DNA of 64,000 nucleotides from Blautia liquoris (GCF_015159595.1 NZ_CP063304.1:186001-250000), one strand, 5' to 3'. Positions 1-8,921 are shown, counted from the stretch's first letter. A program made the numbers and translations. Notes: a model not told the origin generated them from the letters alone.

Positions 1-150
1 TTCCATATCTTTTTTGGAAAAGTAGCCCCAGAGGGTATCCACAGAACATATATCCTCTACGGGTATACCGTCCATTAATGTCAATTCTTTTCCGCAGCAG
101 TTGCAGACTACGCGAATCAGCTTCTTAGAATCCTTATCATAGGTTTTCAT
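1..150 (-). CDS. Partial unknown protein with CxCC-type cysteine cluster (C-terminus outside window)
   Basis: The minus strand is open from an ATG at 150 to the window edge and gives about 50 residues beginning MKTYDKDSKKLIRVVCNCCG. A strong GGGAGGAA ribosome site lies just upstream (about 157-164). The CNCCGKEL stretch looks like half of a metal-binding knuckle, followed by an acidic segment ending ...GYFSKKDME. I do not recognise the family. It lies downstream of rimI in the same direction with about 77 bp between, so it may be the last gene of that operon. The 3' end is missing, so its length cannot be judged. Confidence 0.6.
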   Translation of the reverse strand, partial: MKTYDKDSKKLIRVVCNCCGKELTLMDGIPVEDICSVDTLWGYFSKKDME

Positions 151-227
151 GAACATTTCCTCCCGTTAAAACTCTTCCCCCTGTACCCTACAGTCTAAAC
201 CAGATACCCCTTAATTTCCAGAGGGAA

Positions 228-668
228 CTATTGGTATCTCCAGGACATCAAAACTGCATCTTCGACAGGCACTTCATAGTAACGAGGCCGCAGGCCGTCT
301 TGTACAAAACCCAGCTTTTTATACAGCTGTAAGGCTGCCTGGTTACTTTCCCGGACTTCCAGGTGTATGGTGGTAATATTCTTGCTCAAAAGGTCATTTT
401 TTAGTTTAGAAAACAATTCTACAGCGATTCCTCTGCGTCTGGAATCCATCCTTACGCAGATATTTGTAATATCAGACTCGGGGGGTGTCAGAATTGCCCC
501 GCAATACCCCAGAACCTGCCCGTTTTCCTCTGCTACAAGAAGATGAACATCTTCGCGAATCAAGAAAGAGAAGAATCCATTCGCGGTCCATGGAACAGAA
601 AAATTGGATTCCTCAATCGGGAGAACCTGCTCTAAATCATCCAGCTGCATTTCTCTGATCGTTATCAT
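228..668 (-). CDS. rimI: Ribosomal protein S18 alanine N-acetyltransferase
   Basis: A 146-residue GNAT acetyltransferase. The acetyl-CoA pyrophosphate loop is visible as RRRGIA (about residues 77-82), preceded by the beta-strand ITNICVRMD, and followed by the RimI-typical LEVRESNQAALQLYKKLGF (about 103-121), the conserved segment of N-alpha acetyltransferases. RimI acetylates the N-terminal alanine of ribosomal protein S18 in the cytoplasm. Its ATG overlaps the stop of tsaB by 4 nt, and the order tsaE-tsaB-rimI is the widespread Firmicutes arrangement, which makes the assignment firm. Confidence 0.93.
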   Translation of the reverse strand: MITIREMQLDDLEQVLPIEESNFSVPWTANGFFSFLIREDVHLLVAEENGQVLGYCGAILTPPESDITNICVRMDSRRRGIAVELFSKLKNDLLSKNITTIHLEVRESNQAALQLYKKLGFVQDGLRPRYYEVPVEDAVLMSWRYQ

Positions 669-1378
669 CTTGATTCCTCTTTTAACCGTTCTTCACGTTC
701 CCTTTCGGCCTGAGTTTTTCTCAGATATTCGGGACGGTGCTCATCGGCACTGACTATATGGCCTTCTTTATAATAAATCTCTCCGAGTGCTCCAACGGAG
801 GAAGCACGCTGACGGTTTACGTGAGCAGGTGCATAAGAGTGGACAACACGCAGGGTATCATCTAAAGTATCTCGGCAGACATCAACGCCGTCCCCCAGGA
901 AGATAACCTCCCGTCCCAGGACGTTCAGCTTTTTGATAAGCTCTGCAGCCGGGATCGCCATCTGACTGGCAAGCGCTCTTAGCATGTGATCTTTATACTC
1001 GTAGATTCCAGTGTAAACCTGAGCTCGTCTGGCATCTATAATCGGGCAGATTATCTTGTCACAGTCATAGATGTTATAAGCCAGAGCATCAAGGGTCGGC
1101 ACCTCGATCAGGGGTTTATCAAGAGCAAGGCCAAGACCTTTAGCAGTCGCCGAACCTATTCTAAGTCCGGTAAAGGAACCCGGCCCAGATGAAATTGCAA
1201 TTGCGTCCACGGTATTTAAATCCAGTTCTATCATTGCAGCAATCGTGTCAAGCATGGGCAGCAGCGTCTGAGAGTGCGTTTTTTTATAATTTACTGTATA
1301 CTCTGCCAACAATTTGTCATCTTCAAGAACTGCAGCCGATGCTGCCATTCCTGAGCTGTCAAGTGCTAATATTTTCAT
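665..1378 (-). CDS. tsaB: tRNA threonylcarbamoyladenosine biosynthesis protein TsaB
   Basis: A 237-residue protein of the ASKHA/TsaD-like fold. It starts MKILALDSSGMAASAAVLED, the usual first strands of TsaB, and carries the signature SSGPGSFTGLRIG near residues 63-75. TsaB binds TsaD and TsaE in the complex that installs t6A at position 37 of ANN-decoding tRNAs. It overlaps tsaE by 4 nt upstream (ATGA-type) and rimI by 4 nt downstream, so the three are translationally coupled. The C-terminus is rich in Arg/Glu, which is common in clostridial versions. Confidence 0.94.
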   Translation of the reverse strand: MKILALDSSGMAASAAVLEDDKLLAEYTVNYKKTHSQTLLPMLDTIAAMIELDLNTVDAIAISSGPGSFTGLRIGSATAKGLGLALDKPLIEVPTLDALAYNIYDCDKIICPIIDARRAQVYTGIYEYKDHMLRALASQMAIPAAELIKKLNVLGREVIFLGDGVDVCRDTLDDTLRVVHSYAPAHVNRQRASSVGALGEIYYKEGHIVSADEHRPEYLRKTQAEREREERLKEESR

Positions 1379-1851
1379 AAGTTAATGTCCCTTTCTTCTA
1401 AGCCTTGTGATACATCGGCGGGAAGTCCCGTGACGGTGATGCGTCGATAGTCGAATCCATGTCGGAGATCTTTTTCTATTGTAACCGAAATGACATGTTT
1501 TGGAAGCAGTTCCTTTATCATATCAGCCCATTCGATGATGGACACACCCGATCCAAAGAAATAATCGTCGTAGCCAATTTCCTCCATTTCGTCAATATCT
1601 TCAATCCGATATACATCAAAATGAAAGAAAGGAAGCCGTCCTCCTTCATAAACCTGTACAATTGTAAACGTGGGACTGCTGACTGGTTCCGTGATCCCAA
1701 GCCCTTTTGCCATTCCCTGTGTAAAGACAGTCTTTCCCGTGCCCAGGTCTCCGCTGAGAGTATAGACCTGTCCCGGAAGTGCGAGAGTTCCCAGCTTTTG
1801 GCCAAATGCTGCGGTCTCGGAAGCACTGTGGGTTTCTATTATCATAAGCAA
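1375..1851 (-). CDS. tsaE: tRNA t6A biosynthesis ATPase TsaE
   Basis: A 158-residue P-loop ATPase. The Walker A motif GDLGTGKT is near residues 34-41, followed by VSSPTFTIVQVYEG and the FHFDVYRIED and IIEWAD motifs typical of TsaE. It supplies ATP hydrolysis for the TsaBDE complex making t6A. It is the first gene of the tsaE-tsaB-rimI operon. The start MLMIIETHS could also be the third-residue methionine; the difference is two residues. The upstream 215 bp to the next gene would hold the promoter. Confidence 0.93.
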   Translation of the reverse strand: MLMIIETHSASETAAFGQKLGTLALPGQVYTLSGDLGTGKTVFTQGMAKGLGITEPVSSPTFTIVQVYEGGRLPFFHFDVYRIEDIDEMEEIGYDDYFFGSGVSIIEWADMIKELLPKHVISVTIEKDLRHGFDYRRITVTGLPADVSQGLEERDINL

Positions 1852-1928
1852 AATACCTCTATTGTTTTGCGGGTTCTAGGCTCAGATAACCTCATGCGGG
1901 CATGAAGTATCAGACTTTTAAACCCTTT

Positions 1929-1975
1929 GTATCATGATACCACATCTGTTCTTTTGATACAATCAAGAGATGTGG
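1929..1975. other. Palindrome and hairpin between divergent tsaE and the small membrane gene
   Basis: The divergent intergenic region (1852-2066) holds a perfect 12-bp palindrome GTATCATGATAC at 1929-1940, immediately followed by an inverted repeat with arms at 1940-1946 (CCACATC) and 1969-1975 (GATGTGG) and extra inner pairing around TTGATACAATCAA. There is no U-run after either arm, so this is not a clear terminator. It may be an operator or a transcript-end structure. Confidence 0.4.
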
Positions 1976-2004
1976 CTGACGAGTGCGGCATTTTATGTTA
2001 TTAT
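1976..2004 (+). promoter_or_regulatory. Candidate promoter of the small membrane protein gene
   Basis: CTGACG at 1976-1981 and TATTAT at 1999-2004 are 17 bp apart. The -35 match is weak. The site is 60 bp upstream of the ATG at 2067, which has an AGAAAGGAAG ribosome site. Confidence 0.35.
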
Positions 2005-2066
2005 GAAAGAAAATACCTTTTGATGTTTCATCATGAAATGTAAGGAGATCAGAAAGGAAGAAAACT

Positions 2067-2375
2067 ATGGCAGAATTATTTAACTGGTTTTTAGCGATTG
2101 CGTTGGGTGCAATCAGTATAGCAATGTTCATCGGAAAAGGTGATGCAGTATTGGATCTGTTTGACGGAAAAAAAGATAATCCAAGAAAAAGATGGCCGGA
2201 AGAAAAACGAAAAAAATTCAACCGGGGGATTGGATATTTTACGGGAGCTCTTGCAATTGCCGAGGTTGTGATGGGACTTTTTTCTCGCAGATATCCGCTG
2301 GTGACACTTGGTGTTTTCATCTTCATGATTGTTGCTATATTCATGATCTTTCAGTATATTAAGAAAAACTTTTAA
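2067..2375 (+). CDS. Small membrane protein of unknown function
   Basis: A 102-residue protein with three predicted membrane segments: about residues 7-26 (WFLAIALGAISIAMFI), 55-70 (GIGYFTGALAIAEVVMG) and 76-95 (LVTLGVFIFMIVAIFMIF). The first and second are joined by a very basic/polar loop (KKDNPRKRWPEEKRKKFN). The organisation resembles the small DUF3784-like clostridial membrane proteins, but I cannot confirm the family. It stands alone between the divergent tsaE operon and the phosphate regulon, and ends about 17 bp before the Pho-box-like repeats. Confidence 0.7.
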   Translation: MAELFNWFLAIALGAISIAMFIGKGDAVLDLFDGKKDNPRKRWPEEKRKKFNRGIGYFTGALAIAEVVMGLFSRRYPLVTLGVFIFMIVAIFMIFQYIKKNF

Positions 2376-2391
2376 AACATAAATCTGGAAG

Positions 2392-2456
2392 TTTACATAG
2401 ATTTTACATTTCTCCTGTTTTGTTTTTTACAAAGTTCCTGTACAGTTATTTATGAA
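2392..2456 (+). promoter_or_regulatory. Pho-box-like direct repeats and promoter region of the pst operon
   Basis: TTTACA occurs at 2392-2397 and again at 2403-2408, exactly 11 bp apart, and a further TTTACA is at 2426-2431, close to the same helical register. Repeats of TT(A/T)ACA with 11-bp period are the known PhoP-binding pattern in Bacillus. A -10-like TATGAA lies at about 2451-2456. The PhoB/PhoR-type system encoded downstream is the probable regulator, so the operon would be autoregulated by phosphate starvation. Confidence 0.6.
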
Positions 2457-2523
2457 TAGAAAAGGTGTTGGAGCCTGATAATAACAAGACAAATATTTTT
2501 TGTACAACAGGAGAATCAATCAT

Positions 2524-3381
2524 ATGAATAAAAAAAGAATGATAACTTCGCTGATTATTTCAGCAGTGCTGTTGTTCGCTGCCGGATGCGAAAATCAGAG
2601 TGATACGATCAGTCTGGTTTCAAGAGAAGATGGATCCGGTACAAGAAGTGCTTTTATCGAGTTATTCGAAATTGAGGAACAGAATTCTTCCGGTGAGAAG
2701 GAGGATATGACAAGTCTGGAAGCACAGATTACGAACAGTACTTCGGTTGTGATGACAACCGTGGCAGGCGATAAATCAGCGATCGGGTACATTTCCCTGG
2801 GCTCACTCAATGACACTGTAAAGGCTATAAAGATTGACGGTGTAGGGGCCAATGCGAATACCATAAAAGATGGCTCCTACAAGATCCAAAGAAAATTCCA
2901 TATTGTGACAAAAGGAGGGTTAACTCCTGCGGCTCTCGATTTTATGAACTATATCCTCAGTCTGGATGGACAGAAAATTGTGGAAAGCGAAGGGTATGTC
3001 CCAATGGATGGGGCACAGTCATATCAAGGGACCAATCCATCTCAGAAAGTTGTGGTGGGAGGCTCTTCCTCTGTCACACCGGTTATGGAAAAACTGGCGG
3101 AAGCTTACAAAAAGGTAAATGCAAATGCAAATATCGAGATTCAGCAGTCGGATTCTACGACTGGAATCAAAACTGCAAGTGACGGCCTCTGCGATATCGG
3201 GATGAGTTCGAGAGAACTGAAAGATTCAGAAAAGGATCTGGGTCTTGCGGATACCGTAATAGCGACAGACGGAATTGTGGTGATCGTAAACAAAGACAAT
3301 CCGACCGAAGATTTGCGCTTAGAGCAGGTTCAATCTATCTATATGGACAAGATCACAGACTGGTCAAAGGTGTCGCAATAA
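2524..3381 (+). CDS. pstS: Phosphate-binding lipoprotein PstS with swapped domain order (circular permutation)
   Basis: The ATG at 2524 is chosen because GGAG lies about 10 nt upstream and it gives a clean lipoprotein signal ending LLFAAGC (Cys about residue 22). The mature protein has the PstS halves in reverse order. First comes the normally C-terminal half: SREDGSGTRSAF, then VVMTTVAGDKSAIGYISLGS, VTKGGLTPAALDFMNYIL and GQKIVESEGYVPM. After that comes the normally N-terminal half: VVGGSSSVTPVMEKLAEAYKK, SDSTTGIKTAS, DIGMSSRELK, TDGIVVIVNKDNP and YMDKITDWSKVSQ at the end. All phosphate-site loops (SSSVTP, SREDGSGTR, DSTTG) are kept. It binds phosphate outside the membrane and delivers it to PstCAB encoded immediately downstream. 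Confidence 0.9.
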   Translation: MNKKRMITSLIISAVLLFAAGCENQSDTISLVSREDGSGTRSAFIELFEIEEQNSSGEKEDMTSLEAQITNSTSVVMTTVAGDKSAIGYISLGSLNDTVKAIKIDGVGANANTIKDGSYKIQRKFHIVTKGGLTPAALDFMNYILSLDGQKIVESEGYVPMDGAQSYQGTNPSQKVVVGGSSSVTPVMEKLAEAYKKVNANANIEIQQSDSTTGIKTASDGLCDIGMSSRELKDSEKDLGLADTVIATDGIVVIVNKDNPTEDLRLEQVQSIYMDKITDWSKVSQ

Positions 3382-3408
3382 AGGCGGGACTACATGGGAG
3401 ATGAGTAA

Positions 3409-4287
3409 ATGAAAGTAAATACAGTAAAAGCAAGTACAGTAAAAGAGAAAGTCATGAAGGGCGTATTTTTTATCGCAGCCGGAGTATCCATTCTGGCAGT
3501 CGCTTTGATCTGCGTGTTTCTCTTTGCCAATGGAGTTCCTGCAATCAAAAAAATCGGAGTATTCGATTTCCTTTTGGGTCAGGCCTGGAAACCGGGTAAT
3601 AACCTGTATGGGATTCTTCCGATGATCCTTGGAAGCGTATATGTGACAGGAGGTGCAATTGCAATCGGGGTTCCCATTGCAATACTGACGTCGATATTTC
3701 TTGCATATTTTTGCCCCAAAAAGATGTATAAAGTAATACGTTCTACAATCAGTCTGATGGCCGGGGTGCCCTCAGTCGTATATGGATTTTTTGGACTTGT
3801 AGTCCTGGTGCCGTTTGTAAAAGATATATTTTCTCTGCCGAATGGGAATACGATGCTTACAGCATCCATTCTCCTGGCGATTATGATTTTGCCCACAGTG
3901 GTGGGTGTGACTGAATCAGCACTTCAAAGTGTTTCCAAAAGTTATTACGAAGGGGCGCTGGCTCTTGGCGCAACGCATACACAAAGTGTGTTTTTCACAG
4001 TTGTTCCAGCTGCAGGGTCGGGCATTGTCGCCGGAATCATACTCGGGATCGGCCGGGCAATCGGCGAGACTATGGCTGTGATTATGGTAGCGGGCAATCA
4101 GCCGCGCATGCCGAAGGGACTGTTTAAGGGGGTCCGCACCATGACATCCAATATCGTTCTTGAGATGGGATATGCGGCGGATCTTCACAGAGAAGCGCTA
4201 ATTGCGACCGGCGTGGTTCTCTTTGTATTTATACTGCTCATCAATGTAATTCTGGCAGTGATGAATCGGAGGAATGAGCATGAATAA
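3409..4287 (+). CDS. pstC: Phosphate ABC transporter permease PstC
   Basis: A 292-residue membrane protein with about six transmembrane segments. The N-terminal segment is followed by the FDFLLGQAWKPGNNLYGILPMILGS motif region of PstC, and the cytoplasmic coupling loop is YYEGALALGATHTQSVFFTVVPAA (about residues 184-205). GIGRAIGETMAVIMVAGN is the conserved PstC signature. Together with PstA it forms the phosphate channel. It follows pstS by 27 bp and its stop overlaps the start of pstA by 8 nt. Confidence 0.95.
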   Translation: MKVNTVKASTVKEKVMKGVFFIAAGVSILAVALICVFLFANGVPAIKKIGVFDFLLGQAWKPGNNLYGILPMILGSVYVTGGAIAIGVPIAILTSIFLAYFCPKKMYKVIRSTISLMAGVPSVVYGFFGLVVLVPFVKDIFSLPNGNTMLTASILLAIMILPTVVGVTESALQSVSKSYYEGALALGATHTQSVFFTVVPAAGSGIVAGIILGIGRAIGETMAVIMVAGNQPRMPKGLFKGVRTMTSNIVLEMGYAADLHREALIATGVVLFVFILLINVILAVMNRRNEHE

Positions 4288-5134
4288 AAACATAAAAGTT
4301 TCTTATAAAAAAAGCTATACATCAAAGATGCTTACCTGGCTGACCTGGGGGGCGGCAATGCTCACCATGGCTGTGCTTGTATTCATCATAGGATTTGTTC
4401 TGCTAAAAGGGATCCCGCATCTGTCGCCGGAATTGTTTGCGCCCCATTATACAAGTGAGAATGTATCTTTGCTTCCGGCACTTGTAAATACGTTGTTTAT
4501 GACGCTGCTCGCTCTTTTGATTGCAGCTCCGATTGGCATATTCGCAGCGGTTTTTCTGGTAGAGTACACAGACCATGAAGGAAAGCTGGTCGGATTGATA
4601 CGCCTTACAGCCGAGACATTGTCGGGAATTCCCTCGATTGTATATGGATTGTTTGGTATGCTGTTCTTTTCAACAGCACTTGGGTGGGGATATTCCATGC
4701 TCGCAGGAGCATTTACCATGGCAATCATGATTCTGCCGCTCATCATGCGGACTTCAGAGGAAGCACTTATATCTGTGCCGCGCTCGTATCGCGAGGCAAG
4801 TTTCGGACTGGGAGCAGGCAAACTGCGCACAATATTCAAGGTTGTGCTTCCGGCAGCAATTCCGGGTATTCTCTCGGGTGTTATTCTCGCTGTCGGCCGT
4901 GTGGCAGGGGAGACGGCCGCACTGATCTTTACCGCAGGAACGGTGGCAAAGTATGCAGGATTTATGGATTCGGGGAGAACACTTGCTGTTCATATGTATG
5001 TCCTCTCAAACGAAGGGCTTCATATGGATCAGGCATATGCGACTGCTGTGATACTGCTGATCTTTGTTTTTGCGATGAATGAACTTTCTGAATTCGCCGC
5101 AAGAAAAATTTCGAAAGGACACGAGAATGAATAA
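4280..5134 (+). CDS. pstA: Phosphate ABC transporter permease PstA
   Basis: A 284-residue inner-membrane permease. The second ATG (4280) is preferred over 4274 because the GGAGG at 4268-4272 is 7 nt from it and only 1 nt from the first. Hallmarks are [19 protein letters not shown], the coupling loop [25 protein letters not shown] and [17 protein letters not shown]. It pairs with PstC. Its end overlaps pstB by 8 nt, repeating the pstC/pstA geometry and implying translational coupling. Confidence 0.95.
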   Translation: MNKNIKVSYKKSYTSKMLTWLTWGAAMLTMAVLVFIIGFVLLKGIPHLSPELFAPHYTSENVSLLPALVNTLFMTLLALLIAAPIGIFAAVFLVEYTDHEGKLVGLIRLTAETLSGIPSIVYGLFGMLFFSTALGWGYSMLAGAFTMAIMILPLIMRTSEEALISVPRSYREASFGLGAGKLRTIFKVVLPAAIPGILSGVILAVGRVAGETAALIFTAGTVAKYAGFMDSGRTLAVHMYVLSNEGLHMDQAYATAVILLIFVFAMNELSEFAARKISKGHENE

Positions 5135-5879
5135 GATAGAAGTTGAGAATTTAAACTTGTATTATGGAGAGTTTCAGGCACTAAAGGATGTGAACCTGAA
5201 GATAAAGGAAAAAGAAATTACAGCATTTATCGGTCCAAGTGGCTGTGGAAAGTCCACGCTTTTAAAATCGTTAAACCGTATGAATGATCTGGTGAGGGAT
5301 TGTAAGATTACAGGGAAAATCCGTCTGGACGGTGAGGATATCTATGATAAAAAGATGGATGTCAATGAACTTCGAAAAAGAGTGGGTATGGTATTCCAGA
5401 AACCGAATCCATTTCCAATGAGCATCTATGATAATATCGCCTACGGACCGAGAACACATGGAATAAAGAGCAAGGTGCAGCTAGACGAGATTGTAGAAAC
5501 CTCACTTCGCCAGGCGGCAATCTGGAATGAAGTGAAGGACAGGCTTAAGAAAAGTGCTCTCGGAATGTCAGGCGGACAGCAGCAGAGACTTTGCATCGCA
5601 AGAGCCCTGTCGGTACAGCCTGAAGTGTTACTGATGGATGAGCCAACTTCAGCGCTGGATCCGATATCAACATCAAAGATCGAAGATCTGACCGAGAAGT
5701 TAAAAAAGGAGTATACCATCGTGATGGTGACACATAATATGCAGCAGGCGGCACGTATCTCTGACAAGACAGTGTTCTTCCTCATGGGAGAGATTATCGA
5801 GGAGGGAGATACCGAGAAGATGTTCTCCATGCCTCGTGATCCGAGAACAGAAGACTATATATCCGGAAAATTCGGATGA
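5127..5879 (+). CDS. pstB: Phosphate ABC transporter ATP-binding protein PstB
   Basis: A 250-residue ABC ATPase. The ATG at 5127 follows AAAGGA at 5115-5119 and matches the usual PstB N-terminus ([20 protein letters not shown]). Walker A is GPSGCGKST, the PstB-specific LNRMNDL follows, the ABC signature is [15 protein letters not shown] and Walker B is [36 protein letters not shown] is a PstB hallmark. It powers phosphate import through PstCA. It ends next to phoU. Confidence 0.96.
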   Translation: MNKIEVENLNLYYGEFQALKDVNLKIKEKEITAFIGPSGCGKSTLLKSLNRMNDLVRDCKITGKIRLDGEDIYDKKMDVNELRKRVGMVFQKPNPFPMSIYDNIAYGPRTHGIKSKVQLDEIVETSLRQAAIWNEVKDRLKKSALGMSGGQQQRLCIARALSVQPEVLLMDEPTSALDPISTSKIEDLTEKLKKEYTIVMVTHNMQQAARISDKTVFFLMGEIIEEGDTEKMFSMPRDPRTEDYISGKFG

Positions 5880-5899
5880 GAAAGGATAGGTATGTATCA

Positions 5900-6547
5900 A
5901 TGAGAGAATTGTTTCAAAAGCAGCTGGAGCAGCTTCACACCCTGCTGATCGAGATGGGAGCGCTCTGCGAGCAGGTGATCGAGCGAACGTATCTGGTACT
6001 GATGGCAGAGGACAAGAAGGCCGCTGCTGAAATCATGGAAAAAGATGAGATTATCGACATGAAAGAGCGTGAGATCGAGGATCTTTGTCTCAAGATTTTA
6101 TTGCAGCAGCAGCCAGTTGCCAGCGATCTCAGGCGAGTTTCAGCCGCGCTTAAGATGATTACCGATATGGAGCGGATCGGGGATCAGGCCTCGGATATCG
6201 CAGAGATCATCAAAACTTCAAATCTAAAGGCTCCGGCAAAAGAAATTAGATTGAATGAGATGGCAAAAGCCACAATGCAGATGGTAAAAGAGAGTATCGA
6301 CTCCTTTGTCAAACAAGATCTTGAGATTGCTCAGAAAGTTATCAAAGATGATGATATTGTAGATAATTTGTTTTTAGATGTCAGAGGTCAGATTGCTTCG
6401 GGGCTGACAGATGACCTTGTCTCAAGAGAGGAGCAGCTGGATCTTTTGATGATTGCAAAATATTATGAGAGAATTGGAGATCATGCCACGAATATTGCCG
6501 AATGGGTTGAGTTCTCCATACTTGGGCAGCATGTAGAAGAGGAATAA
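5900..6547 (+). CDS. phoU: Phosphate signalling regulator PhoU
   Basis: A 215-residue helical protein with two PhoU repeats, each with an E/D-rich metal-binding segment (DEIIDMKEREIEDLCLKIL and DDDIVDNLFLDVRGQI), and the repeated ERIGDQASDIAEI / ERIGDHATNIAEW signature. It connects the Pst transporter to the PhoR kinase and holds the regulon off when phosphate is plentiful. The ATG at 5900 has AAGGATAGG upstream. An earlier ATG at 5876 overlapping the pstB stop would add eight residues. Confidence 0.94.
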   Translation: MRELFQKQLEQLHTLLIEMGALCEQVIERTYLVLMAEDKKAAAEIMEKDEIIDMKEREIEDLCLKILLQQQPVASDLRRVSAALKMITDMERIGDQASDIAEIIKTSNLKAPAKEIRLNEMAKATMQMVKESIDSFVKQDLEIAQKVIKDDDIVDNLFLDVRGQIASGLTDDLVSREEQLDLLMIAKYYERIGDHATNIAEWVEFSILGQHVEEE

Positions 6548-6562
6548 AAGGCCGGTGATGTC

Positions 6563-7255
6563 ATGAAAGATATAGCTAAGACAAAAGTATATTGTGTTGA
6601 GGATGACAGAAACATCCGTGAACTGATCATATACACACTGGAATCAGGTGGATACCAGGTGAAAGGTTTTTCCTCATCCGAAGGGTTTTGGCAAAGCCTG
6701 AAAGAAGAACTCCCGGATCTAATCTTGCTGGATCTGATGCTTCCGGGCGAGGATGGGATGAAGATACTTGAGCGATTAAAAAGGTCTGGCAGGACAAAGT
6801 CTCTTCCTGTCATTCTCGTCACGGCTAAAGGTGCAGAATATGACAAAGTCAAAGGCCTCGACTGTGGTGCAGACGACTATATCACAAAGCCTTTCGGCAT
6901 GATGGAATTCATTGCGAGAGTAAAAGCAGTACTGCGCCGGTCTGGATATGAAAACAGGCAGGCAGATACCCTGATCATCAAAGGTCTAAAGCTGCAGGTC
7001 TCTTCACATCAGGTGACGGTGGAAGGCGAAAAAGTGGAGCTCACGTTAAAGGAATTTGAACTGTTAAAATACCTGATGGATAATTCGGGGATTGTGCTCA
7101 CCAGAGATCAGATTTTAACTGGCATCTGGGGATATGATTATTCCGGAGAGACCCGAACTGTGGATGTCCATATACGGTCCCTGCGCCAGAAGCTTGGCAG
7201 CTGCGGGGATCTGATTGAGACGGTGCGGGGAGTGGGCTATAGAATCGGTGAGTGA
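6563..7255 (+). CDS. phoB: Phosphate regulon response regulator (PhoB/PhoP type)
   Basis: A 230-residue OmpR/PhoB-family regulator. The receiver domain spans about residues 1-125, with the acidic pair VEDD, the phosphoacceptor in LILLDLMLPGEDGM and the conserved VTAKG and YITKPFG. The winged-helix DNA-binding domain follows, with LTLKEFELLKYL and TRTVDVHIRSLRQKLG. It should bind the TTTACA repeats in front of pstS. It lies 15 bp after phoU and directly before its kinase. Called phoP in Bacillus; the phoB name is used here because it follows pst-phoU. Confidence 0.9.
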   Translation: MKDIAKTKVYCVEDDRNIRELIIYTLESGGYQVKGFSSSEGFWQSLKEELPDLILLDLMLPGEDGMKILERLKRSGRTKSLPVILVTAKGAEYDKVKGLDCGADDYITKPFGMMEFIARVKAVLRRSGYENRQADTLIIKGLKLQVSSHQVTVEGEKVELTLKEFELLKYLMDNSGIVLTRDQILTGIWGYDYSGETRTVDVHIRSLRQKLGSCGDLIETVRGVGYRIGE

Positions 7256-7256
7256 T

Positions 7257-8921
7257 ATGAAAAAGAAAATCCTGAAAAATACAGGCCTTTTAGTTGTACT
7301 TTCCATCCTTTTTACTTTTGTCATCATGAATATCATTATGTATGAGAGAAGTCTGTCTGAGATGAAAACGACAATCCAAAGCGAATGTAAAAACCTCAAG
7401 AACATTCTGGATCAGGCTGGAGAGGAGTATCTCACCCAGGAAATATCGGATTTGACATCAAGCCGTCTGACACTGATCAGAAGAGATGGAACTGTCTTGT
7501 ATGAGTCCATGGAGCCCGTGGATCTGATGAATGATCATGATAACCGGCCGGAATTTCGCGAGGCGCTCAAAGAGGGGCGGGGAAGCGATCTGAGATCATC
7601 GGAAACTTTGAATGAACAGGGATATTATTATGCGATGATGCTGGAAAACGGCGATGTGATCCGCGTCTCCAGAAACATCGATACTGTTGTCAAAAGTATG
7701 CTTTCCGGTATTGTAATCGTCTTGGTGCTGCTCATGATCCTTGGTATTCTCGCCTTAATTTTGGTAAATCGGATGGCTGCACGCCTGATTGAACCGATCA
7801 ATCAACTGGATCTGGAAGATCCGACAAGAAATATAGCATACGAGGAGTTAAGTCCGCTTTTGGTTCGAATCGATCGACAAAACACTAAGATCAGAGAACA
7901 GATGGATCAGCTGAGACAAAATCAGGAGGAATATCTTGCTATCACAGAGTATATGAAAGATGGTCTGATTGTGACGAATAACAAGGTTGTTCTTTCGATC
8001 AATCGCGCAGCACAGGAACTCTTTGATGTGACGCAGGAGGATTGTGTGAACCACGATATCATCACAGTTGGGAGAAATGAAGCGGTCAAGAGAGCGTTTC
8101 TGGCAGCACTTTCCGGAAAAAGCGATGAGCGGACAGCAGATATATCCGGGAGAACGTATCAGCTTCTTGCGAACCCTGTCCGGGCAGAGAAAGAGGATGT
8201 GACGGGTGTGGTTCTTTTGATTCTGGACATCACAGAAAAGCAGAGGGCGGAGATGATGAGAAAGGAATTCTCGGCAAATGTATCCCATGAACTGAAATCA
8301 CCTCTCATGTCAATCTCAGGATATGCAGAACTGATTGAGAACGGAGTGGCAAAACCGGAAGATGTCAAGAAATTTGCAGGAATTATTCACAGTGAGGCCG
8401 CAAGACTGACTTCTCTGGTGGAAGATATCATCAAACTTTCCCGCCTGGATGAAAAAAGCGAACAACTTTCGATGGAAGATGTGGATCTCTTTGAGGTGGC
8501 CTGCGAGGTGAAAGATCATCTGGAATTAAAAGCAGAACAGCAGCGGATTGATATCGGACTTTGTGGAAACCATGTAATCATAACCGGCGTGCACCAGGTA
8601 CTCTATGAGATGATCTATAATCTCTGTGAAAATGCGATCAAATATAACCACGCAGGAGGGCATGTGTGGATTAATGTATATTCTGAAGGACTTAAAGGAG
8701 CCGTAATTGCCGTAAAAGATGATGGTATCGGGATTGATAAATCTGAACAGGGGAGAATCTTTGAGCGATTCTATCGGGTGGATAAGAGCCATTCCAGAGA
8801 AACCGGCGGAACAGGGCTTGGACTTTCAATTGTAAAACATGGAGCATTACTTCATAATGCAAAGATTCAAGTGGAGAGCGAGATAGGAAGAGGGGCTGAG
8901 ATTAGGGTGTATTTCTCTTGA
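7257..8921 (+). CDS. phoR: Phosphate regulon sensor histidine kinase PhoR
   Basis: A 554-residue membrane kinase. The ATG at 7257 is one base after the regulator's TGA and follows GGTGAG. There are two transmembrane segments (about residues 7-25 and 145-170) around a roughly 115-residue extracellular sensor region, then a PAS-like domain, the phosphoacceptor VSHELKSPLMSISGYAELIENG and the ATPase lobe with NLCENAIKYN, DDGIGI and GGTGLGLSIV. It is expected to phosphorylate the adjacent regulator under phosphate limitation, with PhoU and Pst as inputs. Confidence 0.92.
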   Translation: MKKKILKNTGLLVVLSILFTFVIMNIIMYERSLSEMKTTIQSECKNLKNILDQAGEEYLTQEISDLTSSRLTLIRRDGTVLYESMEPVDLMNDHDNRPEFREALKEGRGSDLRSSETLNEQGYYYAMMLENGDVIRVSRNIDTVVKSMLSGIVIVLVLLMILGILALILVNRMAARLIEPINQLDLEDPTRNIAYEELSPLLVRIDRQNTKIREQMDQLRQNQEEYLAITEYMKDGLIVTNNKVVLSINRAAQELFDVTQEDCVNHDIITVGRNEAVKRAFLAALSGKSDERTADISGRTYQLLANPVRAEKEDVTGVVLLILDITEKQRAEMMRKEFSANVSHELKSPLMSISGYAELIENGVAKPEDVKKFAGIIHSEAARLTSLVEDIIKLSRLDEKSEQLSMEDVDLFEVACEVKDHLELKAEQQRIDIGLCGNHVIITGVHQVLYEMIYNLCENAIKYNHAGGHVWINVYSEGLKGAVIAVKDDGIGIDKSEQGRIFERFYRVDKSHSRETGGTGLGLSIVKHGALLHNAKIQVESEIGRGAEIRVYFS

